Shown here: piece after piece, positions 1 to 8,288 of the stretch
Layout: each line of letters opens with the position of its first letter
Numbering within the stretch: the first letter of the stretch is position 1
Origin: Methylobacterium sp. J-067
GTDB taxonomy: Bacteria > Pseudomonadota > Alphaproteobacteria > Rhizobiales > Beijerinckiaceae
DNA: 64,000 nt
NCBI RefSeq assembly: GCF_022829465.1
Contig: NZ_JAKSXZ010000143.1
Location: forward strand, 46,503 to 110,502
Direction: 5' to 3'
Notes under the pieces: model-generated
Seen by the model: only the letters and a program-made list of their open reading frames with translations
Databases searched by the model: none
Told to the model about the DNA's origin: nothing
Made by a program: the position numbers and the translations under genes

Positions 1-236
1 GCCTCGGTGAAGCTGTTGGCGCCTTCCTCGAGCTTGGCGCCCGAGGCGGTCGCGGTCGTTCTCGGATTATGGGCGTCCGGCCGGTCGGTGTTGGGCCGGG
101 CGACGGCCTTCTGGCCGCCCGACGACTCGCTCGTCGTGGCATCGGGGGCAGGCTTGCCCGTCACGGTGGTCTGGGCGGCGACCGGGCTCAGACCCAACAG
201 GGTCAGCAGAGCAACGGTGGTCAGTGTCTGGCGCAT
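1..236 (-). CDS. Small secreted protein, 3' end outside the window
   Basis: The reading frame opens with ATG at 236 and runs leftward off the window edge, so 78 residues are visible. The N-terminus MRQTLTTVALLTLLGLSPVAAQ is a clear Sec signal peptide with an AxA-type cleavage site. It is followed by a low-complexity Thr/Ser/Pro-rich stretch and then a segment reading EEGANSFTEA. This resembles the start of short alphaproteobacterial periplasmic proteins of unknown function, but that is a recollection and not a tested match. The protein is exported; no function can be given. Confidence 0.6.
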   Translation of the reverse strand, partial: MRQTLTTVALLTLLGLSPVAAQTTVTGKPAPDATTSESSGGQKAVARPNTDRPDAHNPRTTATASGAKLEEGANSFTE

Positions 237-671
237 TACGCATCTCCCACGCGGTTTCACGGAATGAAGCCATGTCGCGGAGGAAGCGTTCCGAAAATAA
301 TGGACGATCCCGGGCCGTTGCAACCAACTTCGGCCATAGGCAACGGCCGGTACATGGGATCGGCAAGTCTAACCTCGGTTAGTAAAGCAAAGATCGTACC
401 ACGCATTGCCCCGGCCCCGGTGGACCGGGGGACGCGAGGGCTCCGTGGCAAAACCTGCGCGGCTTGGTATGATTTCTTCCACGACGCCGCCACACATCAA
501 TAAATCATCGTTTGTTAGTGCATTATCGTCCCCGAATGATGTGTTCGCCGCGGGCTTTGGACGATCGAATTCAGACTTCGGTAGCGCCCTGGGCCGATCA
601 TGAGGCCACGACCGAGCCCCTTGCGGCCGCCCCGCGGCGCCGGGCTCGCCGCCTACAACAGGGATCCCGTC
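237..671. other. Intergenic region with one short palindrome
   Basis: This stretch separates the leftward secreted-protein gene from the rightward chemoreceptor gene, so it should hold divergent promoters. The only structure seen is CTAACC-TC-GGTTAG at 369-382, a perfect inverted repeat with a 2-base spacer that could bind a dimeric regulator. The part from about 480 to 560 is richer in A/T than its surroundings. No credible small gene was found on either strand. Confidence 0.4.
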
Positions 672-2666
672 ATGCTCGACTTCGTCGCCCGGCGCCGCCA
701 CGCCGTCACGCGTGCCGCGACGCTCGCGGCCCTCCGCACGCCGGTGCTGAATCTCGACGGGAAGGGCCTCGTCACTGCGATCAACCCGGCCATGGCCGAC
801 CTCCTCGCCGGAATCCGGCCGGATGAGGTCGTCGGCCGGCACATCGATGGCCTCTGCCGCGACACGGACGGACGGTCCCTCGCCGCCCTGGACAAGCGGG
901 GGGCGACGGCCGTGGCCATGCTCGGCGAGCGCGTCTACGACGTCACGGCGGCGCCCGTGACGGTCGAGGGCGAGCCTGTGGGCCAGTCCCTCGCCTGGAG
1001 CGACGCCGCGCCCCGCCTGGAAGCCGGGGACCATGCCCGCCGCCTCGCGGCGGTGGAGGCGGCGCAGGCGGTGATCGAATTCCTGCCCGACGGCACGATC
1101 CTGACGGCCAACGGATTGTTCCTCGACCTGATGGGCTACACCCTGGACGAGATCCGGGGCCGCCATCACGGACTCTTCGTCGAGGCGGCCTATCGCGACA
1201 GCCGCGACTACGCCGTGTTCTGGGATGGGCTGCGCGCCGGACGCGCGGAGGTCGCCGCGTTCAAGCGGATCACGAAGGCCGGCAAGGCCGTGTGGATCAA
1301 GGGCGCCTACAACCCGATCCGGGACGAGGCGGGCAAGGTCGCCAAGGTGGTGAAATACGCCACCGACGTCACGGCGCAGACGGTCGAGGCGGCGGCGCTG
1401 CGGGGGCAGGTCGATGCCATCCGCAAGTCGCAGGCGGTGATCAGCTTCGACCTCGACGGCCACGTCCTAGAGGCGAACGCGAATTTCCTGAACGCGGTCG
1501 GCTACACAGCCGGGGAGGTCGTCGGCCAGCACCACGGGATGTTCGTCGATCCCGCCGAGCGCGCCGGCACGGACTATGCCCGCTTCTGGGAGGCCCTGCG
1601 CCGGGGCGAGTTCCAGGCGGGGCAGTTCCGCCGCATCGGCAAGGGCGGCCACGAGGTCTGGATCGAGGCGAGCTACAACCCCGTCTTCGACGCGGACGGG
1701 CGGCCGGTGCAGGTGACGAAGTTCGCCATCGACGTCACTGTGCAGGTCGAGCAGCGCGAGCGCGTCCGCCTTCTGGAGGAGGAGGCCGCCCGGGAGCGGG
1801 CCGAGGCCGAGATGCGCCGAAAGGCCGAACTCGCGCAGCTCGCGGACGCCTTCGAGCAGACGGTGGGCGCCGTCCTCTCCTCGGTCGCCTCGGCGGCGGC
1901 GGAGTTGCAGGCCACCGCCTCCAGCATGTCGGGGATCGCCGCCGACACTGCGCGCCAGTCGACCACGGTCGCCGCCGCCGCCAACCAGGCCGCAGCCAAC
2001 GTCAACACCGTCGCCGCCGCCGCCGAGGAGCTCGGGGCCTCGGTGGACGAGATCGCCCGGCAGGTGTCCGGCTCGGAGGACCTCGCGGGGCAGGCCGTGA
2101 CCGAGGCCGACCAGACGGCGATGCTGGTGCAGGAACTCAGCGAGGCGGTGCGCAAGATCGGCGACGTGGTGTCGATGATCTCGGCTATCGCGAGCCAGAC
2201 CAACCTCCTGGCCCTCAACGCCACCATCGAGGCGGCGCGGGCCGGCGAGGCGGGGCGCGGCTTCGCCGTCGTCGCGGCGGAGGTGAAGGAGCTGGCGAAC
2301 CAGACCGCCCGCGCCACCGAGGACATCACGAAGCAGATCGGGCGCATCCAGGGGGCGACCGTCAGCGCCGTGGGGGCCATCGACGGCATCCGGCACCGCA
2401 TCCAGGAGATCAACGCGGTCGCCTCGTCCATCGCCGCCGCCGTGCAGCAGCAGGGGGCGGCGACGCAGGAGATCGTGCGCAACGTGACCGAGGCCGCCGC
2501 CGGGACCGGCGAGGTGACGAGCAACATCACCGGCGTCGCCCGCGCCTCAGAGGAGACCGGCGCGGCGGCCACGCAGGTCCTGACGGCGGCCTCGGACCTG
2601 TCGCGTCAGTCCGAGCACCTGGGCGGCGAGGTCACGCGGTTCCTGACCAAGATCCGGGCCGCGTGA
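672..2666 (+). CDS. Soluble methyl-accepting chemotaxis protein with PAS domains
   Basis: This is a 664-residue cytoplasmic chemoreceptor. A divergent PAS-like region (about residues 15-110) is followed by two clear PAS domains (about 125-245 and 250-370), each with the H-H-G-x-F-V pattern, and then a long MCP signalling domain (about 395-655). The signalling hairpin tip is visible (ASQTNLLALNATIEAARAGE). No membrane segment is present, so it should sense an intracellular ligand or redox state and act on CheA/CheW. The start at 672 was preferred to 600 because a GGGA motif lies 8-10 bases upstream and the added N-terminus is Arg/Pro-rich. The domain order recalls BdlA/Aer-like receptors. Confidence 0.88.
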   Translation: MLDFVARRRHAVTRAATLAALRTPVLNLDGKGLVTAINPAMADLLAGIRPDEVVGRHIDGLCRDTDGRSLAALDKRGATAVAMLGERVYDVTAAPVTVEGEPVGQSLAWSDAAPRLEAGDHARRLAAVEAAQAVIEFLPDGTILTANGLFLDLMGYTLDEIRGRHHGLFVEAAYRDSRDYAVFWDGLRAGRAEVAAFKRITKAGKAVWIKGAYNPIRDEAGKVAKVVKYATDVTAQTVEAAALRGQVDAIRKSQAVISFDLDGHVLEANANFLNAVGYTAGEVVGQHHGMFVDPAERAGTDYARFWEALRRGEFQAGQFRRIGKGGHEVWIEASYNPVFDADGRPVQVTKFAIDVTVQVEQRERVRLLEEEAARERAEAEMRRKAELAQLADAFEQTVGAVLSSVASAAAELQATASSMSGIAADTARQSTTVAAAANQAAANVNTVAAAAEELGASVDEIARQVSGSEDLAGQAVTEADQTAMLVQELSEAVRKIGDVVSMISAIASQTNLLALNATIEAARAGEAGRGFAVVAAEVKELANQTARATEDITKQIGRIQGATVSAVGAIDGIRHRIQEINAVASSIAAAVQQQGAATQEIVRNVTEAAAGTGEVTSNITGVARASEETGAAATQVLTAASDLSRQSEHLGGEVTRFLTKIRAA

Positions 2667-2730
2667 GCGGCGACAAACGGCCGCTGCGAATTCGATCATC
2701 GTAGTTCCCGGCGGCCAGCCGAAAACACAA

Positions 2731-2743
2731 TCGATTTAATCGA
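2731..2743. repeat. Short palindrome upstream of the second chemoreceptor
   Basis: TCGATT-T-AATCGA is a perfect 6-bp inverted repeat in the A/T-rich gap between the two soluble receptor genes. A partial copy (TCGATTTGAC) starts at 2751. A TTGACC box at 2756-2761 could be a -35 element, but no convincing -10 was seen. It could be an operator or chance. Confidence 0.25.
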
Positions 2744-2856
2744 ATCCTCATCGATTTGACCCGCTATTCACGGATCGGCTTGAGGCCGTGGCAGTCGTCA
2801 CCGTGCAAAATGGCGGGAACACAGGAGACGATCCTCCTTCCCCGTGGAGACTTGAG

Positions 2857-4335
2857 ATGCTGCTCCCCAATGCCGAGTTCAGATCGAAGCTGAACGCGCT
2901 GGACGCCTCGCAGGCACTGATCGAGTTCGATCTCGACGGCCGGGTCGTGAACGCCAACGCCAAATTCCTCGCCGCCCTCGGCTACCGGATCGAGGAGATC
3001 CGGGGGCAGCACCACGGGATGTTCGTGGACCCGGCCGAGCGCGAGAGCGACGCCTACCGGCAGTTCTGGGCGGCTTTGCGCCGGGGCGAGTTCCAGCAGG
3101 CCGAATACAAGCGCATCGCCAAGGGCGGCCGCGAGGTCTGGATCCAGGGGAGCTACAATCCCCTCATCGGGCGCAACGGCAAGCCCTACGGCGTGTTCAA
3201 ATGCGCCACCGACACCACGGAACAGAAGCTGCGCAACGCCGACAACGCGGGCAAGCTCGACGCCCTCGACCGCTCCCAGGGCATCATCGAGTTCGCCCTC
3301 GACGGCACCGTCCTGACTGCGAACGCCAACTTCCTCGCGATCGTCGGCTACGGACTCGACGAGGTGCAGGGCCGGCATCACGCGATCTTCGTCGATGAGG
3401 CCGAGCGCGGGGGCGACGCCTACCGCGCGTTCTGGGACGGGCTGCGCCGGGGCGAGTTCCAGCAGGCCGAATACAAGCGCATCGCCAAGGGCGGGCGCGC
3501 CGTGTGGATCCAGGCCACCTACAACCCCGTCCGCGACGCCGCCGGCCGTCTCGTGAAGGTCGTCAAGTTCGCCACCGACATCACCACCGCCGTGGAGGAG
3601 CGCCTGCGCCGGGCGGAGCTGCACCGCAGCATCGATCACGATCTCGATGGCATCGCCGCCGCCGTCTTCCAGGCCTCCCAGCAGGCCGTGGGGGCCGCCA
3701 GCGCCGCCGAGCAGGCTTCGGGCAACACCCAGGGCGTCGCGGCGGGCGCGGAGGAACTCGCCTCGTCCGTCGGGGAGATCGGCCGGCAGGTCAGCCGCGC
3801 CCTGCAGGTCACCGGACGCGCCGTCGAGCAGGCGAACGCCACCTCCACCGTCGTGGCCGGGCTCGCCTCAGCAGCCCAGCGCATCGGCGACGTGGTCGGC
3901 ATGATCTCGAGCATCGCCTCGCAGACGAACCTCCTGGCGCTCAACGCCACCATCGAGGCGGCCCGCGCCGGCGAGGCCGGCAAGGGCTTCGCCGTGGTCG
4001 CCGCCGAGGTGAAGGACCTCGCCGCGCAGACCGCCAAGGCGACGCAGAGCATCGGCGGCCAGATCGCCGAAACGCAGGACGCGGCGAACCGGGCGGCCTC
4101 CGCCATCACCGGCATCGGCGAGACTATCGAAGAAGTGAACGCCATCTCTTCGGCCATCTCCTCGGCCGTGGAGCAGCAGGCCGCCGTGGCGCGGGAGATG
4201 TCGGTCAACATGCAGGCCATGACCGGCGCGGTCTCCGAGATCAGCCACAGCGTCGGCGTGATCGCCTCCTCGACCCGGGAGGTCGATGCCGCGACGCGCC
4301 TCGTCCGTGACGCCTCGCGCAGCATGGCGGCCTGA
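2857..4335 (+). CDS. Soluble methyl-accepting chemotaxis protein, PAS-PAS-MCP
   Basis: This is a 492-residue chemoreceptor without membrane segments: PAS 1 at about residues 5-120, PAS 2 at 125-245 and the MCP signalling domain at 250-490, with the conserved tip (ASQTNLLALNATIEAARAGE). Each PAS domain carries the pattern GxHHxxFVDxAER and ends in a PAC-like motif (KGGREVWIQ, KGGRAVWIQ). ATG at 2857 was chosen because GGAG lies 8 bases upstream and the protein then begins directly with the PAS-leading helix; an ATG at 2788 is in frame. The two PAS modules share a 52-bp identical stretch, so one probably arose from the other recently. It is 190 bp downstream of a paralogue. Confidence 0.88.
   Translation: MLLPNAEFRSKLNALDASQALIEFDLDGRVVNANAKFLAALGYRIEEIRGQHHGMFVDPAERESDAYRQFWAALRRGEFQQAEYKRIAKGGREVWIQGSYNPLIGRNGKPYGVFKCATDTTEQKLRNADNAGKLDALDRSQGIIEFALDGTVLTANANFLAIVGYGLDEVQGRHHAIFVDEAERGGDAYRAFWDGLRRGEFQQAEYKRIAKGGRAVWIQATYNPVRDAAGRLVKVVKFATDITTAVEERLRRAELHRSIDHDLDGIAAAVFQASQQAVGAASAAEQASGNTQGVAAGAEELASSVGEIGRQVSRALQVTGRAVEQANATSTVVAGLASAAQRIGDVVGMISSIASQTNLLALNATIEAARAGEAGKGFAVVAAEVKDLAAQTAKATQSIGGQIAETQDAANRAASAITGIGETIEEVNAISSAISSAVEQQAAVAREMSVNMQAMTGAVSEISHSVGVIASSTREVDAATRLVRDASRSMAA
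3077..3494 (+). repeat. 52-bp direct repeat inside the PAS domains
   Basis: Positions 3077-3128 and 3443-3494 are identical over 52 bases and encode the same PAS segment (LRRGEFQQAEYKRIAKGG) in the two PAS domains of one protein. The copies are 366 bp apart, exactly 122 codons. The surrounding codons differ more, which suggests recent duplication or gene conversion of this core. Confidence 0.85.
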
Positions 4336-4518
4336 CCCGAGGGCGGATCGCGGCGAACCGTCCTTCCCCTGGCGACGCGGGCACCGTAATCTTGGCCGAC
4401 GCTGCTTCGCGGCGACGGGGGCGGACCACGTGCGGAATCGGGGGGACCGAGCCAGGGCGACTTTGACCGGCTTGCAGCGGAACCGTGCCGGCCGGCGCGG
4501 GGCCGTCGCGCACCCGGC

Positions 4519-6570
4519 ATGATTCCCGCGCGCCCCGAGAATCCCGCGGCCTATGCGGGGGATGCGGGACGCCTGGCGGCGCTCACGAGCTACGGTCTTC
4601 CCGGCACGCCGGGTGACGAGACGTTCGACGGCCTCATTCGCCTCGCGACGGAGGCCTGTGCCGCGCCGGTCGGGATGATCACCCTGGTCGCCGCCGAGCG
4701 GCAATGGTTCAAGGCCCGCATCGGCTTCGAAGAGGCCGAGACCGGCCTCGACCGGTCGATCTGCGTCCACGCCCTGCCGGAGACGGACGCCCTCGTCATC
4801 TCGGACCTGACGCGGGACCCGCGCACCCGGGACAACCTCGCCGTCACGGGTCCCTCCGCCTTCCGCTTCTACGCGGGCGCCCCCCTTCGCAGTGCCTGCG
4901 GCCACGGGCTGGGCGCGGTGTGCGTCATCGACCGCACCCCGCGCGAGGGTGGCCTGACGCGATCCCAGGCGGACTTCCTGCGGGGGTTGGCCGATCAGGT
5001 CATGGCGCTGTTCGAGGCCCGCCGCGCCCTGTTGGCCCGCGAGGAGGAGGCGGCAGGGCTGCGGGCGAGCGCGGCCTTCCTGCACAGCGTGCTCGCCGCC
5101 TCGCCCGACTGCATCAAAGTGCTCGACCTGGAGGGGCGCCTCGATTTCATGAACGGCCCCGGCCTCGTCGCCATGGAGGTCGACGATTTCGCCACCATCC
5201 ATGGCGCTTACTGGCCCCGCTTCTGGGCGGGGCCGTCCGAGGACGAGGCCCGCGCGGCCGTCGCGCGGGCCGCCGCCGGCGGCGAGGGCCGCTTCGAGGG
5301 CTGGGCGCACACCCTGCGCGGCGTCGTGAGATACTGGGACGTGTCCGTCACCCCCATACGGGGCGGAGACGGCCGGCCGGAACGGCTGCTCGCGGTCTCG
5401 CGCGACCGGACCACGGAACGGCAGGCCTCCGTGAGGCTCGCCGCCCTGACGCGCCTCGGCGACGACATCCGAAGCCTCGCGGAGACCGATTCCGTTTCGG
5501 CCCTCGCCGCCGCGACGGCCGGAGAGACTTTGGGCCTGTCGCGCGCGGCCTACGGCGCCGTGGACCGCGCCGAGAGCGGCATCGACTTCCAGCGGGGCTG
5601 GACGCGGCAGGGCCAGCGCAGCGTCGTCGGGCGGCACCGCTACGCGGATTACGGGCGCTACATCGACGATTTACGCCGGGGCGAGACCGTGGTCATCGCG
5701 GATGTGCGCACCGATCCGCGCACCGCCGCGAGCCTCGACGCGCTGCGGCGCTTCGACATCGGCGCGCTCGTCAATGTGCCGGCGATGGCCGGGGAGCACC
5801 TCGTCGGGGTGCTCTGCCTGCACGAATCCGGGCCCCGCGCCTGGACGGGGGAGGAGGTCGCCTTCGCCAAGGCCGTGGCGGATCGGACGCGCCTCGCCCT
5901 GATGCGGATCGCGGCGGAGGAGCAGCAGCAATTGCGGACCCACGAGGTCGGCCACCGCCTCAAGAACCTGCTCGCGATGGTGCAGGCCATCGCCACACAG
6001 ACCCTGCGCTCGGCCGACGACCTCACCGGGGCGAGCGAGGTTCTGGCGGGCCGCCTCGCGGGGCTCGGGCAATCCTACGATCTGCTGCTCGACGGCGAGC
6101 TGGCGACGAGCCCCATCCGGGACGTCGTCACCCGCGCCCTCCACCTGCATGCCGATGCCTCCGGGCGCTTCGACGTCTCGGGACCGGAGATCCTGGTCGG
6201 CGGTCAGGTCGCCCTGTCGCTGTCGCTGATGCTGCACGAACTGGCGACGAACGCGGCGAAGTACGGCGCCCTGTCGAACGTCACCGGGCGCGTTGCCGTG
6301 GAATGGCAGATCCGGGAGGCCGGAGGCGGGACGCGGCTGCGGCTCGCCTGGACCGAGCGCGGCGGGCCACCCGTCGCCCCGCCCAATCGGAAGGGGTTCG
6401 GCACCCGGCTGATCGAGCGCGGGTTGGCCGGTCAGGTCGGGGGCGAGGTGGCCCTTGCCTATAAGCCCGAGGGCTTCGCCTTCACCATCGAGGCGCCGCT
6501 GGCCGCGTTCCGCTCGGGGAACGCGGTGCAGGACGGCACTCCGGCGCGAGCGGTCACGACCCCATTTTGA
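4519..6570 (+). CDS. GAF-PAS-GAF sensor histidine kinase, HWE/HisKA_2 family
   Basis: This 683-residue cytoplasmic sensor kinase has an N-terminal GAF domain (about residues 20-170), a PAS domain (185-305), a second GAF domain (310-470) and an HWE-type kinase core (475-670). The phosphoacceptor box reads HEVGHRLKNLLAMV, with His479 in the GHRLKN motif; the N box reads HELATNAAKYGAL and the glycine box GFGTRL. HWE kinases commonly signal in general-stress and light responses of alphaproteobacteria. No response regulator gene is adjacent, so the partner must be elsewhere. The gene starts with ATG at 4519 after a 183-bp gap with no other visible feature. Confidence 0.88.
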   Translation: MIPARPENPAAYAGDAGRLAALTSYGLPGTPGDETFDGLIRLATEACAAPVGMITLVAAERQWFKARIGFEEAETGLDRSICVHALPETDALVISDLTRDPRTRDNLAVTGPSAFRFYAGAPLRSACGHGLGAVCVIDRTPREGGLTRSQADFLRGLADQVMALFEARRALLAREEEAAGLRASAAFLHSVLAASPDCIKVLDLEGRLDFMNGPGLVAMEVDDFATIHGAYWPRFWAGPSEDEARAAVARAAAGGEGRFEGWAHTLRGVVRYWDVSVTPIRGGDGRPERLLAVSRDRTTERQASVRLAALTRLGDDIRSLAETDSVSALAAATAGETLGLSRAAYGAVDRAESGIDFQRGWTRQGQRSVVGRHRYADYGRYIDDLRRGETVVIADVRTDPRTAASLDALRRFDIGALVNVPAMAGEHLVGVLCLHESGPRAWTGEEVAFAKAVADRTRLALMRIAAEEQQQLRTHEVGHRLKNLLAMVQAIATQTLRSADDLTGASEVLAGRLAGLGQSYDLLLDGELATSPIRDVVTRALHLHADASGRFDVSGPEILVGGQVALSLSLMLHELATNAAKYGALSNVTGRVAVEWQIREAGGGTRLRLAWTERGGPPVAPPNRKGFGTRLIERGLAGQVGGEVALAYKPEGFAFTIEAPLAAFRSGNAVQDGTPARAVTTPF

Positions 6571-6574
6571 CTAT

Positions 6575-6591
6575 TGGTATTTGGTATGCCA
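6575..6591. promoter_or_regulatory. Operator A of the oxalate regulon
   Basis: TGGTAT-TTGGT-ATGCCA is a 17-bp inverted repeat 142 bp upstream of the first frc gene. The identical 17-mer occurs at 14510-14526, and related sites lie upstream of the gntR region, oxc and oxlT. The half-site form fits GntR/FCD regulators. Assignment to the GntR protein at 10699-11382 is an inference. Confidence 0.7.
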
Positions 6592-6732
6592 TCATTCTTC
6601 GTGTGTCGGATGGTCGCCCATGCCCCGCGACAATGATGGACGCGGCGCAGGCTCCCTCGGACGCTTCACGGCACAAGGCGAACAAGCCCCCGTGAATCGA
6701 AGCCAGATAGGCTCACATCGACGGAGGAAGCC

Positions 6733-8013
6733 ATGATGGGCGCGCCGCTCGCGGGCGTGAAGGTTCTGGACTTCACGCATGTTCAGTCCGGCCCGACATG
6801 CACACAGTTGCTGGCTTGGTTCGGCGCTGACGTCATCAAGATCGAGCGCCCCGATGGCGGCGACGCGACGCGCCAGCAATTGCAGGATATCCCCGGCGTC
6901 GACAGCCTCTACTTCACGATGCTGAACCACAACAAACGGTCGATCACGATCGACGTGAAGCACCCGACCGGCAAGGATGTGCTCTGGCGCCTCATCCGCG
7001 AATGCGACGTCCTCGTGGAGAATTTTGCGCCGGGCGCCCTCGACCGGATGGGCCTGACCTGGGACGCCCTGCAGGAGGCCAACCCCCGCCTCATCCTCGC
7101 CTCGGTGAAGGGCTTCGGGCCGGGCCGCTACGAGGATTGCAAGGTCTACGAGAACGTCGCCCAATGCGCCGGCGGCTCGGCCTCGACCACGGGCTGGCGC
7201 GGCGACAAGCCGATGGTGACGGGCGCGCAGATCGGCGATTCCGGGACCGGGCTCCACCTCGCCTTGGGAATCGTCACAGCCCTCTATCACCGCGTGCAGA
7301 GCGGACGCGGGCAGCGGGTCGATTGTGCGATGCAGGACAGCGTGCTCAACCTCTGCCGGGTGAAGCTGCGCGACCAGCAGCGCCTCGCGCGCGGGCCGCT
7401 CCCGGAATACAGCCAGTTCGGCGAGGGCGTGCCCTTCGGCGAGGCCGTCCCGAGGGCCGGGAACGATTCCGGCGGGGGGCAGCCCGGCCGCATCCTGAAA
7501 TGCCGGGGCTGGGAGCAGGACCCGGACGCCTACATCTACTTCATCGCGCAGGCGGCGGTGTGGAAGCCGATCTGCGACATCATCGGTGAGCCGGACTGGA
7601 CGACGGACCCGAACTACAGTTCACCCCAGGCCCGCCTGCCGCATCTCAACGAGATCTTCACGCGCATCGAGGCGTGGACGATGAAGCACGACAAGTTCGA
7701 GGCGATGGATATCCTCAACGCCTACGACATACCCTGCGGGCCGATCCTCTCGATGAAGGAGATCGCCGAGGACGAGGCGCTGCGCGCCAGCGGAACGGTA
7801 GTGGAGGTCGATCACCCGACGCGGGGATCCTACCTCACGGTCGGCAATCCGATCCGCCTGTCGGCGAACCCGGTCGCGATCGAACGCTCGCCGCTGCTGG
7901 GCGAGCATACCGACGAGATCCTGCGCGACGTGCTCGGCTGTTCCACCGCCGAGATCGACGCGATCCTGTGGTCGGGCGCGATGGGCCCGGCCACGAAGAT
8001 CGCCGCGGAGTAA
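6733..8013 (+). CDS. frc: Formyl-CoA:oxalate CoA-transferase (first copy)
   Basis: This class III CoA-transferase moves CoA from formyl-CoA to oxalate, giving formate and the oxalyl-CoA that Oxc decarboxylates. The 426-residue length is normal for Frc. Visible marks are the N-terminal LAGVKVLDFTHVQSGPTC, the segment VENFAPGALDRMGL, the region GAQIGDSGTGLHL that holds the catalytic aspartate, and a glycine-rich loop (SGGGQPG). GGAGG lies 6 bases before the ATGATG start. It stands apart from oxc and faces a paralogue at 12658-13908; the two differ in many residues, so they are not a recent duplicate. Operator A upstream suggests induction by oxalate. Confidence 0.92.
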   Translation: MMGAPLAGVKVLDFTHVQSGPTCTQLLAWFGADVIKIERPDGGDATRQQLQDIPGVDSLYFTMLNHNKRSITIDVKHPTGKDVLWRLIRECDVLVENFAPGALDRMGLTWDALQEANPRLILASVKGFGPGRYEDCKVYENVAQCAGGSASTTGWRGDKPMVTGAQIGDSGTGLHLALGIVTALYHRVQSGRGQRVDCAMQDSVLNLCRVKLRDQQRLARGPLPEYSQFGEGVPFGEAVPRAGNDSGGGQPGRILKCRGWEQDPDAYIYFIAQAAVWKPICDIIGEPDWTTDPNYSSPQARLPHLNEIFTRIEAWTMKHDKFEAMDILNAYDIPCGPILSMKEIAEDEALRASGTVVEVDHPTRGSYLTVGNPIRLSANPVAIERSPLLGEHTDEILRDVLGCSTAEIDAILWSGAMGPATKIAAE

Positions 8014-8021
8014 GGCTGGCC

Positions 8022-8171
8022 TCAGGCGTAGCGGGCGTGGCTGGCAGCCGGGCGCTGACGGCTGTTGCTCTCGTCGGCGGCGCCGGGGGTCAGCTTGTCG
8101 GCGACGTAGACGACCAGGAGGCACTGCACGGAAGCGAAGAGGACGAAGGCGGCGAGGGCAGTGGCGAGCAT
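8022..8171 (-). CDS. 49-residue membrane microprotein next to frc
   Basis: This very short ORF begins at ATG 8171 with GGAG 8 bases upstream on the minus strand. The N-terminal half (MLATALAAFVLFASVQCLL and the next residues VVYVA) is one hydrophobic helix with a cysteine. The C-terminal half is polar and ends in Arg/His-rich residues, so a single-pass inner-membrane peptide is likely. The stop lies 9 bp past the frc stop on the opposite strand. Two ATACCA half-sites at 8232-8251 lie upstream of the start and match the arms of the oxalate operators. Function unknown; whether it is translated is an inference from the ribosome-binding site and composition. Confidence 0.5.
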   Translation of the reverse strand: MLATALAAFVLFASVQCLLVVYVADKLTPGAADESNSRQRPAASHARYA

Positions 8172-8231
8172 CGTGGTCTCCGGGGCCTATGTTGCGCTGC
8201 GGTAGCCCCGATATAGAACCCGCTGCCTTGT

Positions 8232-8251
8232 ATACCAAGTGCAAAATACCA
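8232..8251 (-). promoter_or_regulatory. Two ATACCA half-sites (possible weak oxalate operator)
   Basis: ATACCA occurs at 8232-8237 and again at 8246-8251, a 14-bp step in direct orientation, upstream of the 49-residue ORF. Neither half-site has a partner arm at the 5-base spacing seen in the other operators, so this is at best a degenerate site. Confidence 0.3.
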
Positions 8252-8288
8252 ATCTGGCGCATGCAATTTGTGCATGGCAACACGGGGA

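Noticed and set aside
8261..8275. ATGCA-ATTTG-TGCAT palindrome as a regulatory site
   Set aside because: It has 5-bp arms only, occurs once, and lies next to a gene end with no known partner site.
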